DNA from: a virus
DNA length: 36,408 nucleotides
Reading direction: 5' to 3' (one strand)
IMG/VR virus record: IMGVR_UViG_3300047378_000084
Location: 1 to 36,408 of that record
The stretch's first letter is position 1, and the number at the start of each line of letters is the position of its first letter. The notes beneath the pieces are model-generated. The model was not told where the DNA came from, did no database searches, and saw nothing but the letters and a program-made list of their open reading frames with translations. The position numbers and the translations under genes are program-made. This document shows positions 20,292-29,081 of the stretch, piece after piece.

Positions 20292-21956
20292 ATGGCTTTT
20301 GTAGAGACACATCTAGACTGCCCCACTTGTGGACACAGACAATGTCTTGGTCTTAACGAAGATGGCAGTGCAAAATGTTTTTCATGTGGTGATTATATTA
20401 GAAACTTCAAAGAGGGAGATATGGAACCAACCCCTAGATTGGTAAAAGATAATGTCGTAATCAGTGAAGGAAACTTCAACAACCTGCGTGACCGTGGGAT
20501 TAGTGAGGCTACTGCAAAGAGATACGGCGTTAAGTCCACTGTTAATTCTAATGGTGACATAACACGACACTTCTATCCGTACTACAACGGGTCGGAGGAG
20601 GTGGCGTACAAGACACGCATCGTGGATGGTAAAGGCTTCATTGCTACCGGCCCTATATCAGACTGTGGTTTGTTCGGACAGCAGTTAGTAGGCGACAAGG
20701 GTGGCAAGTACGTTACCCTAGTTGAGGGTGAGTGCGATGCGATGGCAGCCTATGAGTTGCTAGGATCTAAGTGGCCTGTAGTATCTATTAAGAATGGTGC
20801 ACAGGGTGCAGAGAAAGATGTAAAGAATCAGATAGAATTCCTCGAAAGGTTCGACAACATCATCATCTGCTTTGATGCTGACAAACCCGGACAGGAAGCA
20901 GCAAAGAAAGTAGCAAGACTGTTGAAGCCTAACAAGGCTAAGATCATGGTCATGCCTGACGGCTTCAAGGATGCCAATGATATGCTGCGTAAGAACCAGC
21001 ATGGCTCCTATGTTGCTGCGTGGTGGAACGCTAAGACCTACACACCCAGCGGTGTACTTAATGTAAGTCAGAACAAAGACAAGTTCCACAACCGTGTGAA
21101 GAAGAAGGCTATCCCATACCCTTGGGAAGGTTTAAACAAGAAGCTAGAAGGCTTACGTCAGGGTGAGCTTGTGCTACTTGCAGGTGGTACAGGGCTTGGT
21201 AAGTCCAGCGTCACACGCGAATTAGAACACTGGCTTATCAAAGAGACTGATGACAATATCGGTATCGTTGCTCTTGAAGAGGACTGGACACGTACTGTGG
21301 ATGGTATCCTTTCTATCGAAGCTAATGCTAAGTTACACATTGATCGTGTACGGGAGGAACACTCAGTAGAGGAACTAAACATTCTGTTTGATGATCTGTT
21401 CATTGACAACGACAACAACGACAGGGTGTGGATACACGCTCACTTCGGTTCCAATGATATTGATGGTATCTTTTCTAAGCTACGCTACATGATCGTTGGT
21501 TGTGAATGTAAGTGGGTTGTAATTGATCACCTACACATGATGGTATCCGCCACATTGGAGGGCGATGAACGTCGTTCTATTGACTCTATCATGACACGCC
21601 TTCGCAGCCTTGCTGAAGAGACAGGCGCTGGTCTTATTCTTGTGTCACACCTTCGTCGTATTGATGGCAATAAGGGACATGAGAAGGGTGCTGAGACAGA
21701 CCTTAGCCACCTTAGAGGTAGTCAATCTATCGCTCAGTTGTCGGACTGTGTTATAACTCTTGAGCGTAACCAGCAGGCTGATGATCCTGTTGTGGCATCC
21801 ACCACCCGTGTCCGTATCCTGAAGTCTAGGTACACAGGTGATGTCGGCATCGCTACGTATTTGCAGTATGATAAGGACACCGGGAGGCTCAACGAAGTTG
21901 ATGACTCAGACATTAACTTTAATCCTGAACAAGAAGATGCGTTGGCGTTTGAATGA
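20292..21956 (+). CDS. Primase-helicase (T7 gp4-like)
   Basis: 554 aa, close to T7 gp4. N-terminal zinc ribbon Cys10-Cys13 and Cys29-Cys32; toprim domain with Glu145 in VTLVEGECDA and the Asp pair FDAD at 194-197; DnaB-like helicase with Walker A GGTGLGKSS at 298-306, Walker B region KWVVIDHLHMM near 410, and LVSHLRR near 450. It synthesises RNA primers and unwinds DNA 5' to 3' at the fork as a hexamer. The last bases overlap the polymerase gene (ATGA), keeping the two coupled. GGAGG upstream of ATG 20292. Confidence 0.95.
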   Translation: MAFVETHLDCPTCGHRQCLGLNEDGSAKCFSCGDYIRNFKEGDMEPTPRLVKDNVVISEGNFNNLRDRGISEATAKRYGVKSTVNSNGDITRHFYPYYNGSEEVAYKTRIVDGKGFIATGPISDCGLFGQQLVGDKGGKYVTLVEGECDAMAAYELLGSKWPVVSIKNGAQGAEKDVKNQIEFLERFDNIIICFDADKPGQEAAKKVARLLKPNKAKIMVMPDGFKDANDMLRKNQHGSYVAAWWNAKTYTPSGVLNVSQNKDKFHNRVKKKAIPYPWEGLNKKLEGLRQGELVLLAGGTGLGKSSVTRELEHWLIKETDDNIGIVALEEDWTRTVDGILSIEANAKLHIDRVREEHSVEELNILFDDLFIDNDNNDRVWIHAHFGSNDIDGIFSKLRYMIVGCECKWVVIDHLHMMVSATLEGDERRSIDSIMTRLRSLAEETGAGLILVSHLRRIDGNKGHEKGAETDLSHLRGSQSIAQLSDCVITLERNQQADDPVVASTTRVRILKSRYTGDVGIATYLQYDKDTGRLNEVDDSDINFNPEQEDALAFE

Positions 21957-23704
21957 AGCTATTATTTGACATAGAGACTGATGGGCTTGAGTACACAAAG
22001 ATATGGTGTCTTGTTGCTCAAGAAGTAAACACTGGTGAGGTCTGGAGCTATGGGCCTGATGAGATAGAAGAAGGAGTTAAGTTACTAAATAAAGCAGAGC
22101 AACTGGCAGGACATAACATCATTGGTTTTGATATACCTGCCCTAGAAAAGCTCACGTCTTTCAAGCTTGGCAATCAGCAGATCATAGATACCTTGGTGTT
22201 GTCTAGATTATTTAATCCTGTACGTGAAGGTGGTCACAGCCTTGCGGTATGGGGAGGCAAGCTAGGCTTGGCTAAGATTGAGTTCGATCAGTTTGATTGT
22301 TACACACCTGAGATGCTTGAGTACTGTAAGCGTGATGTTGGAGTCAACGTCAAGGTTTATAAGGCTTTGCAGAAAGAAGGTGTTGGCTTCTCTCCTGACT
22401 CAATAGAGCTAGAGACTGAAGTGGCCTCTATCATGAAGGATCAGGAACATAACGGCTTTTACTTTGATGAGTATAAAGCAAGTATGTTACTGGCTCTTAT
22501 GCGTGAAAACATGACTAAGCTTGAGGAGCAAGTAGGTAAGGTATTCAAGCCTAAGATAGATGAGCGTCTTATATATCGTCGTGAGACAGGTAAGGGTGAG
22601 ACATCAAAGATGGGTTCTTGGGATACTCCTAGCGGTAAAGGTGTGCGTCTTACTGAAGAAGAGTACGAGCATTTAAGCCAACCCGCCAACTTCAGTACCA
22701 GCAGGCAGAGCATAATGGACTTCAACATTAGCTCAAGGAAGCAGGTAGGTGAATACCTTATTGAGTTTGGATGGAAGCCTACAGAGTTTACTGTGAACGG
22801 TAGGCCAATTGTTAATGAGAAAACATTGTCGCTTATAAACGACATACCACAAGCAGAACTAATCAAAGATTATCTGATGCACCAGAAGCGTGAGGCTCAG
22901 ATTAAATCGTGGTTAAAAGCACTAGAAGATGACGGTAGAGTACACGGTTATGTGATACCTAACGGAACCATTACAGGCCGTATGACTCACCGTGAGCCTA
23001 ACATGGCGCAAGTACCTAGCTCTAACTCACCTTATGGTAAGGAGTGTAGAGCGGTATGGACTGTACCTAAAGGTTACAAGCTGGTGGGTATTGATGCCAG
23101 TGGCCTTGAGTTACGTATGCTTGCACACTATATGGAAGACGAGGAGTACACAAATGAAATTGTCAACGGAGACGTACACACAGCTAACCAGCACCTTGCA
23201 GGACTTGAATCTAGAAATCAGGCGAAAACATTCATCTATGCACTGCTGTACGGAGCAGGAGATGAAAAGCTTGGAAGTGTGGCTGGAGGAGGCAGAGACG
23301 CTGGTTCAAAACTTAGAAAATCTTTCTTCGATAATCTTCCATCATTTACAAATCTCAAAAATAAAGTTGCAAGAGCTTCAGCAAGAGGGCACCTCAAAGG
23401 TTTAGACGGACGTAAGTTATTTGTACGTTCAGAACACTCAGCCCTTAACACGCTGTTACAGGGTGCCGGTGCTATCGTGATGAAGCAGGCTCTTGTATTC
23501 TTTAATAGGAAGCTACAAGGAATAGATGCTAAGTTTGTTTGTAACATCCACGATGAGTGGCAGCTAGAAGTAATTGAAGATAGTGCTGATGCTGTAGGTG
23601 TTTTAGGTGTAGAATCTATAGTAGAAGCTGGTAAATATTTAAATCTTAAATGTCCTTTAGATGGAGAGTATAATGTCGGAAGCGATTGGTCAGCCACACA
23701 CTAG
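21953..23704 (+). CDS. Family A DNA polymerase with 3'-5' exonuclease
   Basis: 583 aa, shorter than T7 gp5 (704). Exonuclease: Asp6 and Glu8 in FDIETDGL, Asp60 in HNIIGFD, Asp128 in CKRDVG, all conserved, so proofreading should work. Polymerase: motif A DASGLELRMLAH (Asp381), motif B RNQAKTFIYALLYGAG (Arg421, Lys425, Tyr429), motif C NIHDEW (His533, Asp534, Glu535). Tyr429 corresponds to T7 Tyr526 (E. coli position 762), the residue associated with fast, dideoxy-accepting, lytic-phage polymerases. The thioredoxin-binding loop region seems reduced, accounting for part of the shorter length. ATGA overlap with the helicase gene. Confidence 0.95.
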   Translation: MKLLFDIETDGLEYTKIWCLVAQEVNTGEVWSYGPDEIEEGVKLLNKAEQLAGHNIIGFDIPALEKLTSFKLGNQQIIDTLVLSRLFNPVREGGHSLAVWGGKLGLAKIEFDQFDCYTPEMLEYCKRDVGVNVKVYKALQKEGVGFSPDSIELETEVASIMKDQEHNGFYFDEYKASMLLALMRENMTKLEEQVGKVFKPKIDERLIYRRETGKGETSKMGSWDTPSGKGVRLTEEEYEHLSQPANFSTSRQSIMDFNISSRKQVGEYLIEFGWKPTEFTVNGRPIVNEKTLSLINDIPQAELIKDYLMHQKREAQIKSWLKALEDDGRVHGYVIPNGTITGRMTHREPNMAQVPSSNSPYGKECRAVWTVPKGYKLVGIDASGLELRMLAHYMEDEEYTNEIVNGDVHTANQHLAGLESRNQAKTFIYALLYGAGDEKLGSVAGGGRDAGSKLRKSFFDNLPSFTNLKNKVARASARGHLKGLDGRKLFVRSEHSALNTLLQGAGAIVMKQALVFFNRKLQGIDAKFVCNIHDEWQLEVIEDSADAVGVLGVESIVEAGKYLNLKCPLDGEYNVGSDWSATH

Positions 23705-24233
23705 ATATTGTATAGATTGCACTGTAGAGCTAGACAGTAGTGGTAACTGGAGTGAGGCATTAAAGAAAGAACGTAGGTATATTTGTAGAGCATGTGATTC
23801 TCTAAGATCTAAGTTTAGAAGAATGTATGTTGACGGTAAGTATATTTCAAAGTCTCATCCGCTGTTTAAACCCGGACGCTATAAAGGTTTTACTGATGCA
23901 GCCTTTAGCTCTTTAAATAATTATGCGGCATCTAAAGAAGGCTCAGTTTACATTATGTATAACCCCTCATTTCCCGGCTGGGTTAAAATAGGAATGGCTA
24001 TTGACCCAGAAGATAGATTAAAACAATATCAAACTTCCTCACCTTACAGGAATTATGAAATTGTAAAGTCTTACAAGGTTACTGACAGACGTGAAGCGGA
24101 AGCTAAAGCACATGAAGCTTTGACTGTTAAGGGTCGTGGACGTAGAGGTGAGTGGTTCTACATGGGATCTACTATAGCTGTGTCTGAACTTGACAAATTA
24201 TTTATTAATGGAGAACAACTTGAACTCTTCTAA
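23673..24233 (+). CDS. T5orf172 / GIY-YIG-like nuclease with zinc finger
   Basis: 186 aa. A zinc-binding pair Cys13-Cys16 and Cys38-Cys41 (CIDC, CRAC) is followed by the T5orf172/MUG113 domain (about residues 83-150): GSVYIMYNPSFPGWVKIGMA, DRLKQYQTSSP, and DRREAEAKAHEAL then GEWFYMG. These are the GIY-YIG-superfamily positions (VYIMY in place of GIY, KIG for YIG, the Arg and the Glu of the helix). Such proteins are probable DNA endonucleases or DNA-repair factors, sometimes homing nucleases. It overlaps the polymerase gene by 32 bases. ATG 23673 has GGAG eight bases upstream; ATG 23661 has none. Confidence 0.8.
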   Translation: MSEAIGQPHTRYCIDCTVELDSSGNWSEALKKERRYICRACDSLRSKFRRMYVDGKYISKSHPLFKPGRYKGFTDAAFSSLNNYAASKEGSVYIMYNPSFPGWVKIGMAIDPEDRLKQYQTSSPYRNYEIVKSYKVTDRREAEAKAHEALTVKGRGRRGEWFYMGSTIAVSELDKLFINGEQLELF

Positions 24234-25083
24234 AGACCTAGACAACCTTGTAGATGATATCTACGGAGCGTTGGATGCCCTGTCAGAGGGCGAAGAACTA
24301 GACATAACTGATGATATGATCTATGACTTTGGCGAGCGTATGAAGGGTGCCTTGGCTCACTGGTCACAGCCCCATAAGCAGTCCAAGGGATTACGTATGA
24401 GTAACATTGGTAAGCCTGCCCGTCAGCTATGGTATGAATCCCGTAGAGATCTTGATGAGCCGTCTACCATGAAGGCTCACATGCACATTAAATTCTTATA
24501 TGGTCATTTACTCGAAGAAGTACTCCTCCTACTTGTTAAACTCTCAGGACATACTGTTACTGATGAGCAGAAAGAAGTAGAGGTAGACGGTATCAAGGGT
24601 CACATGGACTGTAAGATTGATGGTGAGGTAGTTGATATTAAGACTGCTTCTAACTTTGCTTTCAAGAAGTTCTCTGAAGGTACGCTGGCAGTTGACGATC
24701 CCTTTGGCTACATGGCCCAGTTGAGTGGATATGAGGCAGCAGAGGGTACATCTGATGGTGGTTTCTTGGCTATCAACAAAGAGTCAGGTGAGCTTGCACT
24801 ACTGAGGCCCGGAGATTTGTCCAAGCCCAACATTAGTACAAGAATAAAAGAACTAAAAACAGCCCTCTCTATTGACAACCCTCCAGATCGTTGCTATACT
24901 GATATACCCGAAGGCAAAAAAGGCAATATGCGGTTGCCTACTGGGTGTACTTATTGTCCTTATAAACATGACTGTTGGACAGACGCTAACGAAGGTAAAG
25001 GTCTTAGGGCGTTTAGATATTCTAACGGATTGAAGTACTTTACTAAAGTAGTGTCTGAACCAAGAGTAGAGGAGGTTTCTTGA
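24208..25083 (+). CDS. Cas4/RecB-like PD-(D/E)XK exonuclease
   Basis: 291 aa. The nuclease core is seen as GHMDCKIDGEVVDIKTASNF (Asp, then Asp-Ile-Lys), followed by a conserved GYMAQLSGYEAAEG (motif QxxxY). The C-terminus has the cysteine set CTYCPYKHDCW, with another Cys upstream in DRCYTDIPEG, as in 4Fe-4S Cas4/AddB nucleases. N-terminus: helix-rich region with GKPARQLWYESRRDL. Likely a 5' or 3' exonuclease in recombination or host DNA degradation. Start: ATG 24208 is chosen, but TTG 24220, six bases after GGAG, could be the true start. It overlaps the preceding gene. Confidence 0.8.
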   Translation: MENNLNSSKDLDNLVDDIYGALDALSEGEELDITDDMIYDFGERMKGALAHWSQPHKQSKGLRMSNIGKPARQLWYESRRDLDEPSTMKAHMHIKFLYGHLLEEVLLLLVKLSGHTVTDEQKEVEVDGIKGHMDCKIDGEVVDIKTASNFAFKKFSEGTLAVDDPFGYMAQLSGYEAAEGTSDGGFLAINKESGELALLRPGDLSKPNISTRIKELKTALSIDNPPDRCYTDIPEGKKGNMRLPTGCTYCPYKHDCWTDANEGKGLRAFRYSNGLKYFTKVVSEPRVEEVS

Positions 25084-25379
25084 ATACTAAGACCTGTAAA
25101 AAAATTAGCAAGCATTCCAATATATTGCTTCTTGAGTGGTTAAAGACCCTTATACCAGAGGATGACCATGATAAAGTGGATATAAAAAATCTACATCAAT
25201 ATCTTCCAGAGGCAAATTACTTCTACGCAAACAAGCAAATACGTCTAAGCTTTTACAGTCCTAAGTGGGTTCGTAAAGGTATTAAGAAGCTTGTAAAGCG
25301 TGGCATCTCTATTGATAACATCACCATGTCTGACTTAGAGACTCTTGCAAAGAACCATCAGGTGGCTGATGAGTACTAA
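25080..25379 (+). CDS. Small basic helical protein, TTG start (99 aa)
   Basis: Reads (TTG start) MNTKTCKKISKHSNILLLEW, then LKTLIPEDDHDKVDIKNLHQ, then YLPEANYFYANKQIRLSFYS and a basic helix KWVRKGIKKLVKRG. The start is fixed by a TTGA overlap with the exonuclease stop and a GGAGG five bases upstream. It lies between the exonuclease and endonuclease I genes with overlaps on both sides. Basic surface and place suggest a DNA-related helper, but no family is recognised. Confidence 0.65.
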   Translation: MNTKTCKKISKHSNILLLEWLKTLIPEDDHDKVDIKNLHQYLPEANYFYANKQIRLSFYSPKWVRKGIKKLVKRGISIDNITMSDLETLAKNHQVADEY

Positions 25380-25887
25380 AAAGAAAGCTACTAGCGGCTG
25401 GCGCAAGCCTAGAGTACCCCGCCCAAAGCTTGTTAAGAAAGATGGTAACAAGTACGACTCTATCTGGGAGATGGTGTTACATGAGTCAATCTTAAAAGAC
25501 TGGGAGCATCATACAGACTATGTATCATATGTTATTGAGCATAAGTACGAGCCTGACTTTGTTAGAAAGATTGGCAAGAAGAAGATCCTACTTGAATCTA
25601 AAGGTAGGTTCTGGGACTTTGCAGAGTACAATAAGTATGTCTGGGTAAAGAAGATATTACCTACGAATACTGAACTGGTGTTCTTGTTCGCTAACCCGTC
25701 AGCCCCTATGCCGGGAGCCAAGCGCCGTAAAGATGGTACTAAAAGATCACATGGTGAGTGGGCTACAGCGAATGGCTTCAGATGGTTTAGTGAGGACAGT
25801 ATCCCTGACAGTTGGATTGACAAGTCTGCTAGAGATACTGAAGAGTTTAAGAAACGTAATGATAAGATTAACTTGGAGATGCAATGA
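25369..25887 (+). CDS. Endonuclease I (T7 gp3-like Holliday junction resolvase)
   Basis: 172 aa. The catalytic set of T7 endonuclease I is seen: Asp63 in YEPDFV, Glu76 and Lys78 in LLESKGRFW, with an upstream Glu helix (SIWEMVLHES, Glu34 or Glu39). In T7 it resolves junctions and cuts host DNA for nucleotide recycling. The Lys/Arg-rich N-terminus (STKKKATSGWRKPRVPRPKL) may bind DNA. Slightly longer than T7's 149 aa. Start ATG 25369 lies within the end of the previous gene (11-base overlap). The stop overlaps the next gene (ATGA). Confidence 0.9.
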   Translation: MSTKKKATSGWRKPRVPRPKLVKKDGNKYDSIWEMVLHESILKDWEHHTDYVSYVIEHKYEPDFVRKIGKKKILLESKGRFWDFAEYNKYVWVKKILPTNTELVFLFANPSAPMPGAKRRKDGTKRSHGEWATANGFRWFSEDSIPDSWIDKSARDTEEFKKRNDKINLEMQ

Positions 25888-26276
25888 AGACTATTGATGA
25901 CGCAACACCAGAAGAGTGGAATGCACTTAGAAAAAAACCTGCAACACCTGTAGCTGATACTTGGAATTATGTTTATGATGACAACGAACCTAATCATCAC
26001 CCTGTGTTTGGTGAAAACATACCTGATAACAGCACTAAGTTTGATAATGTTAACAGACCAGAACATTACAATAACGGGGGTATGGAGTGTATAGACGCAA
26101 TCAAAGGAATGCTGACACACGACGAATACATTGGTTATTTACGAGGAAACGCACTTAAATATAACTGGCGTTGTCGCTACAAAGGTAAGCCCATAGAAGA
26201 CTTGCGTAAGGCGCGTTGGTATGAAGAGCGTTTGATTCGTTACATGTTGGAGCATCCGGGTGACAAGTTGGGATAG
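25884..26276 (+). CDS. DUF3310 protein (T7 gp1.7-like nucleotide kinase)
   Basis: 130 aa. The C-terminal domain VNRPEHYNNGGMECIDAIKG, then LRGNALKYNWRCRYKGK, then DLRKARWYEERLIRYM is the DUF3310 signature. In T7, gp1.7 is a nucleotide kinase that phosphorylates dGMP and dTMP. The N-terminal 55 residues are a less conserved, acidic extension. It begins in the tail of endonuclease I (ATGA). Its place before nrdA fits nucleotide supply for DNA synthesis. Confidence 0.85.
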   Translation: MKTIDDATPEEWNALRKKPATPVADTWNYVYDDNEPNHHPVFGENIPDNSTKFDNVNRPEHYNNGGMECIDAIKGMLTHDEYIGYLRGNALKYNWRCRYKGKPIEDLRKARWYEERLIRYMLEHPGDKLG

Positions 26277-26295
26277 GAAAGCAGAAAGGACTGAA

Positions 26296-26439
26296 ATGTT
26301 TCATAAAAGAAACAAAGTAAAGAATAAGAAACAAAACAAAGCAAGAACTAAGGGCTACAGGCAAGCTCAATTAACAGAGAAGGATGATTTGGATGACATC
26401 AAAGATTGGCATACAGGATTATTTAGGGATTCAGATTGA
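26296..26439 (+). CDS. Small very basic protein overlapping nrdA start (47 aa)
   Basis: Reads MFHKRNKVKNKKQNKARTKG, then YRQAQLTEKDDLDDIKDWHT and a short acidic end. The first half is almost entirely Lys, Arg, Asn and Gln; the second half is acidic. AAGGA precedes ATG 26296 at good spacing. The last 47 bases overlap the nrdA coding region in another frame, which needs the nrdA start at 26393 or 26384. It fills the gap after the DUF3310 gene. Real status is less sure than for other small genes. Function unknown. Confidence 0.45.
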   Translation: MFHKRNKVKNKKQNKARTKGYRQAQLTEKDDLDDIKDWHTGLFRDSD

Positions 26440-28276
26440 TTATGATCGGGAAGAAACCCTTAATAATTTTTCTTTAGAAACTTTAAAAGACCGTTACTTT
26501 TGGGGAGATGAGACACATGCCCAAGAAGCCTTCGCCAGAGCGTCCGTCTATGGTGCAACGTATCAGGGACTTACTGACTATGATCTTGCACAGCGACTTT
26601 ACAACTACGCAAGTAAGAGTTGGTTCGGCTTTAGCACTCCTATACTTAGCAACGGGGGAACCACACGTGGCCTCCCTATTAGCTGTTTTCTTAATTATGT
26701 TCCTGATTCAAGGCGCGGCCTATCTGATCATTATGATGAGAACATATGGCTGGCAAGTGGAGGTGGAGGCTTGGGTGGATATTGGGGTGATGTTAGAAGC
26801 AACGGCGTTTCTACTGCTAACGGCAGTCAGTCTACTGGTAGCATCCCTTTCATGCACGTAGTTGATAGTCAGATGTTGGCCTTCAATCAAGGTATCACCC
26901 GAAGGGGATCTTATGCAGCGTACATGGACATCAGTCACCCAGAGGTTGAAGAGTTTATTGCTATGCGTAAGACTACTGGTGGTGATCTTAATCGTAAGTG
27001 TCTTAACCTACACAATGGTATCTCCATTACTGATGAGTTCCTTGAAGCTGTAAGAGGTGACGGTCAGTGGCGCTTGATTGACCCTAAGTCTAAGCAGGCA
27101 GTAAAAACTTTATCAGCTAGGGACTTGTGGTGGCAGCTAGTGCATACCAGAGCAGAGACAGGTGAACCCTATATCGTTAACCTAGACCGCTGTAATGAGG
27201 CTCTACCGCAGGAACAGAAGGATCTAGGCTTAGAGGTACGTCAGAGTAACCTATGCTCTGAGATTACCCTACCGACCAGTGAGGAGCGTACAGCAGTGTG
27301 CTGCTTATCTAGTGTTAACCTAGAATACTTTGATGAGTGGAAGGACGATGAACAGTTCATTGATGATCTCATTACAATGCTTGACAATACCTTAGAACAT
27401 TTTATTGATAACGCTATACAGACAGTAGGCATATCACAACAATGCAATACTTTGCAGGAGTTTAAGTATCATGTGGACTTGGATAAAAAAGGGTTTACAA
27501 AAGCCGCTTATTCAGCATATAGAGAACGGGCGGTTGGTCTTGGAGCGATGGGTTTTCATAGTTACCTTCAACGTAATGGAATCCCTTTTGCAGGAATGTA
27601 CGCCGCCAGCTTTAACAATAGAGCGTTTAAAACGATCAAAGACAGAGCTACGATGGCTTCCCGGCGTTTGGCTGGAAACCGTGGGGAGGCTCCTGACATG
27701 GCTGGCAGTGGCCTGCGTAATTCCCATCTGCTTGCTATTGCCCCTAATGCTAGTTCTAGTATTATATGTGGTGGAACAAGCCCTTCTATTGAGCCTACGA
27801 GGGCTAACGTATTTACGCACAAGACTCTGACAGGCTCTTTCAAAGTAAAAAATAAATACTTGGAGGAACTACTTGAAAGTAAAGGCATCAATACCGAAGA
27901 AACGTGGAAGGATATTGCTGCTGCTGAAGGCTCTGTTAAAGACTTGGAGGAACTCACGGAAGAGGAGAAGGAAGTATTTAAGACAGCGCCAGAACTCAAC
28001 CAGATCTGGGTTATTGAACACGCCTATCAGCGACAGAAGTACGTCTGCCAAGCACAGTCAGTAAACTTATTCTTTGAGCCACCACCCGCTACAGCACCAC
28101 AGGAGGTACACGATGAGTATTTGGAGTATGTTAATAGCGTGCATTGGACAGGAGCTAACAAACTCAAATCTATGTATTACCTGCGAACTACAGCGGCTAG
28201 AAATACAGAGAATGTTAACATCAAGATCCCTAGAATCAACCTTGAAGACGGGGAGTGCCTAAGCTGTGAAGGATGA
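26393..28276 (+). CDS. nrdA: Ribonucleoside-diphosphate reductase, alpha subunit (class I)
   Basis: 627 aa. Catalytic elements are seen: PISCFLNYV (first active-site Cys), SNLCSEI (thiyl Cys), CCLSSVNL (partner Cys), the MYYLRT tyrosine pair for radical transfer, and NTENVNIKIPRI near the end with a terminal CLSCEG thiol pair for reduction. No N-terminal ATP-cone is present, so the dATP feedback switch of the E. coli enzyme (761 aa) is probably lost. It turns ribonucleotides into deoxyribonucleotides with the beta subunit encoded 1.1 kb downstream. ATG 26393 fits AAGGA spacing; ATG 26384 would sit on it. Confidence 0.95.
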   Translation: MTSKIGIQDYLGIQIDYDREETLNNFSLETLKDRYFWGDETHAQEAFARASVYGATYQGLTDYDLAQRLYNYASKSWFGFSTPILSNGGTTRGLPISCFLNYVPDSRRGLSDHYDENIWLASGGGGLGGYWGDVRSNGVSTANGSQSTGSIPFMHVVDSQMLAFNQGITRRGSYAAYMDISHPEVEEFIAMRKTTGGDLNRKCLNLHNGISITDEFLEAVRGDGQWRLIDPKSKQAVKTLSARDLWWQLVHTRAETGEPYIVNLDRCNEALPQEQKDLGLEVRQSNLCSEITLPTSEERTAVCCLSSVNLEYFDEWKDDEQFIDDLITMLDNTLEHFIDNAIQTVGISQQCNTLQEFKYHVDLDKKGFTKAAYSAYRERAVGLGAMGFHSYLQRNGIPFAGMYAASFNNRAFKTIKDRATMASRRLAGNRGEAPDMAGSGLRNSHLLAIAPNASSSIICGGTSPSIEPTRANVFTHKTLTGSFKVKNKYLEELLESKGINTEETWKDIAAAEGSVKDLEELTEEEKEVFKTAPELNQIWVIEHAYQRQKYVCQAQSVNLFFEPPPATAPQEVHDEYLEYVNSVHWTGANKLKSMYYLRTTAARNTENVNIKIPRINLEDGECLSCEG

Positions 28277-28520
28277 ACACCCGGTCTATAGGGCACAGTT
28301 CTATATACCTGAGCTAAAAAAGTACACCAACTGGCATGACTATCTGGTATACTATAGGGAACAGGATGACAAGATTATGTTGTTCAGTAACTACTGTATG
28401 CAGATGTGGGCCAGTTACATGAACGATAAGATCAAACAACAAGAGGCACCCTTGAGTTACAAGGAGTACCTTAGTAAATTTAAAGAATTACTGGAGGATG
28501 GATACAGTGATAGACCCTAA
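28266..28520 (+). CDS. Small hypothetical protein within rnr operon (84 aa)
   Basis: Reads (GTG start) MKDEHPVYRAQFYIPELKKY, then TNWHDYLVYYREQDDKIMLF and a helix (YCMQMWASYMNDKIKQQEAP). Tyr-rich, mixed charge. The GTG at 28266 overlaps the nrdA TGA by 11 bases, a coupling style seen throughout the window. It is neither a glutaredoxin (no CxxC) nor an NrdI or NrdF-type maturation factor by sequence. It overlaps the next gene. Function unknown. Confidence 0.6.
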   Translation: MKDEHPVYRAQFYIPELKKYTNWHDYLVYYREQDDKIMLFSNYCMQMWASYMNDKIKQQEAPLSYKEYLSKFKELLEDGYSDRP

Positions 28521-28710
28521 GATCAACGCGCTCATGAAGCTTTACAAAGCTGAGATAGCTGTTTACAAGGAAGAGATCCAAAACTATCTGGACAATCCCG
28601 TAGCAGTTGGTGAGCACGGTAACTTGATTGAGACTATGGATACGTTAGTTCAGAAGATGGCTGAGTCTGAAGACAAGCTCATCGTGTTGGAGACACATTT
28701 TAATGAGTAA
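28507..28710 (+). CDS. Small coiled-coil hypothetical protein (67 aa)
   Basis: Reads (GTG start) MIDPKINALMKLYKAEIAVY, then KEEIQNYLDNPVAVGEHGNL and a second helix (ETMDTLVQKMAESEDKLIVL). Two helices joined by a Gly-rich turn, an antiparallel coiled-coil pattern. GGAGG lies nine bases before GTG 28507; the in-frame ATG 28498 touches the SD and is rejected. Overlaps both neighbours (14 and 8 bases). No family is recognised. Confidence 0.55.
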   Translation: MIDPKINALMKLYKAEIAVYKEEIQNYLDNPVAVGEHGNLIETMDTLVQKMAESEDKLIVLETHFNE

Positions 28711-28921
28711 CATAATTAACTTAATGCCTGAAGACGCTACGGCTGATGAGGTTTTAGAGGATGCCAAGGGCAGTTACAAGGACGTACTAATCCTTGGCTG
28801 GGATGAAGAGGGTATGTTGAATGCTAAGTCAACTACTTCTCTAGATGTAAAAGAGCTTGTGTACATGATTGAAGTATTTAAGTCTGTTGTAATTACAGCA
28901 GGGCATGAGATAGATGCTTGA
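28703..28921 (+). CDS. Small hypothetical protein (72 aa, LGWDEEG motif)
   Basis: Reads MSNIINLMPEDATADEVLED, then AKGSYKDVLILGWDEEGMLN and LDVKELVYMIEVFKSVVITA. The pattern VLILGWDEEGMLNAKSTTSL followed by ELVYMIEVFK is seen in small phage proteins of unknown role, a ferredoxin-like strand-helix layout. Acidic. ATG 28703 lies in the previous gene; the end overlaps the next gene by 8 bases. Function unknown. Confidence 0.6.
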   Translation: MSNIINLMPEDATADEVLEDAKGSYKDVLILGWDEEGMLNAKSTTSLDVKELVYMIEVFKSVVITAGHEIDA

Positions 28922-29081
28922 TAATCTACCTAAGATAGTTGTTAAGAAAGTCACAGAGAATGAGGATGGTTCTGCTAACATGGAACTGGACTTAGACTCT
29001 CAAGCAGTACAGCTACTACTTGACATAGGTTTGACTAGACTGCTTGAAGAACATTTGGAGAACAACAAAGATGAGCGATGA
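28914..29081 (+). CDS. Small hypothetical protein (55 aa)
   Basis: Reads MLDNLPKIVVKKVTENEDGS, then ANMELDLDSQAVQLLLDIGL and a charged end (TRLLEEHLENNKDER). Beta strand then helix. ATG 28914 overlaps the previous stop; the last 11 bases overlap the MazG start. The gene was missed by length cut-offs but tiles the operon exactly. The conserved-looking LLLDIGLTRLLEEHL helix suggests a folded domain. No family recognised. Confidence 0.6.
   Translation: MLDNLPKIVVKKVTENEDGSANMELDLDSQAVQLLLDIGLTRLLEEHLENNKDER

Noticed and set aside
23673-24233. Group I intron or intein associated with the GIY-YIG-like gene
   Set aside because: Polymerase and helicase genes on either side are continuous and of normal order; the nuclease gene is free-standing.
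26508-28262. Several open frames on both strands inside nrdA
   Set aside because: Shadows of a well-conserved reading frame, without their own SDs.
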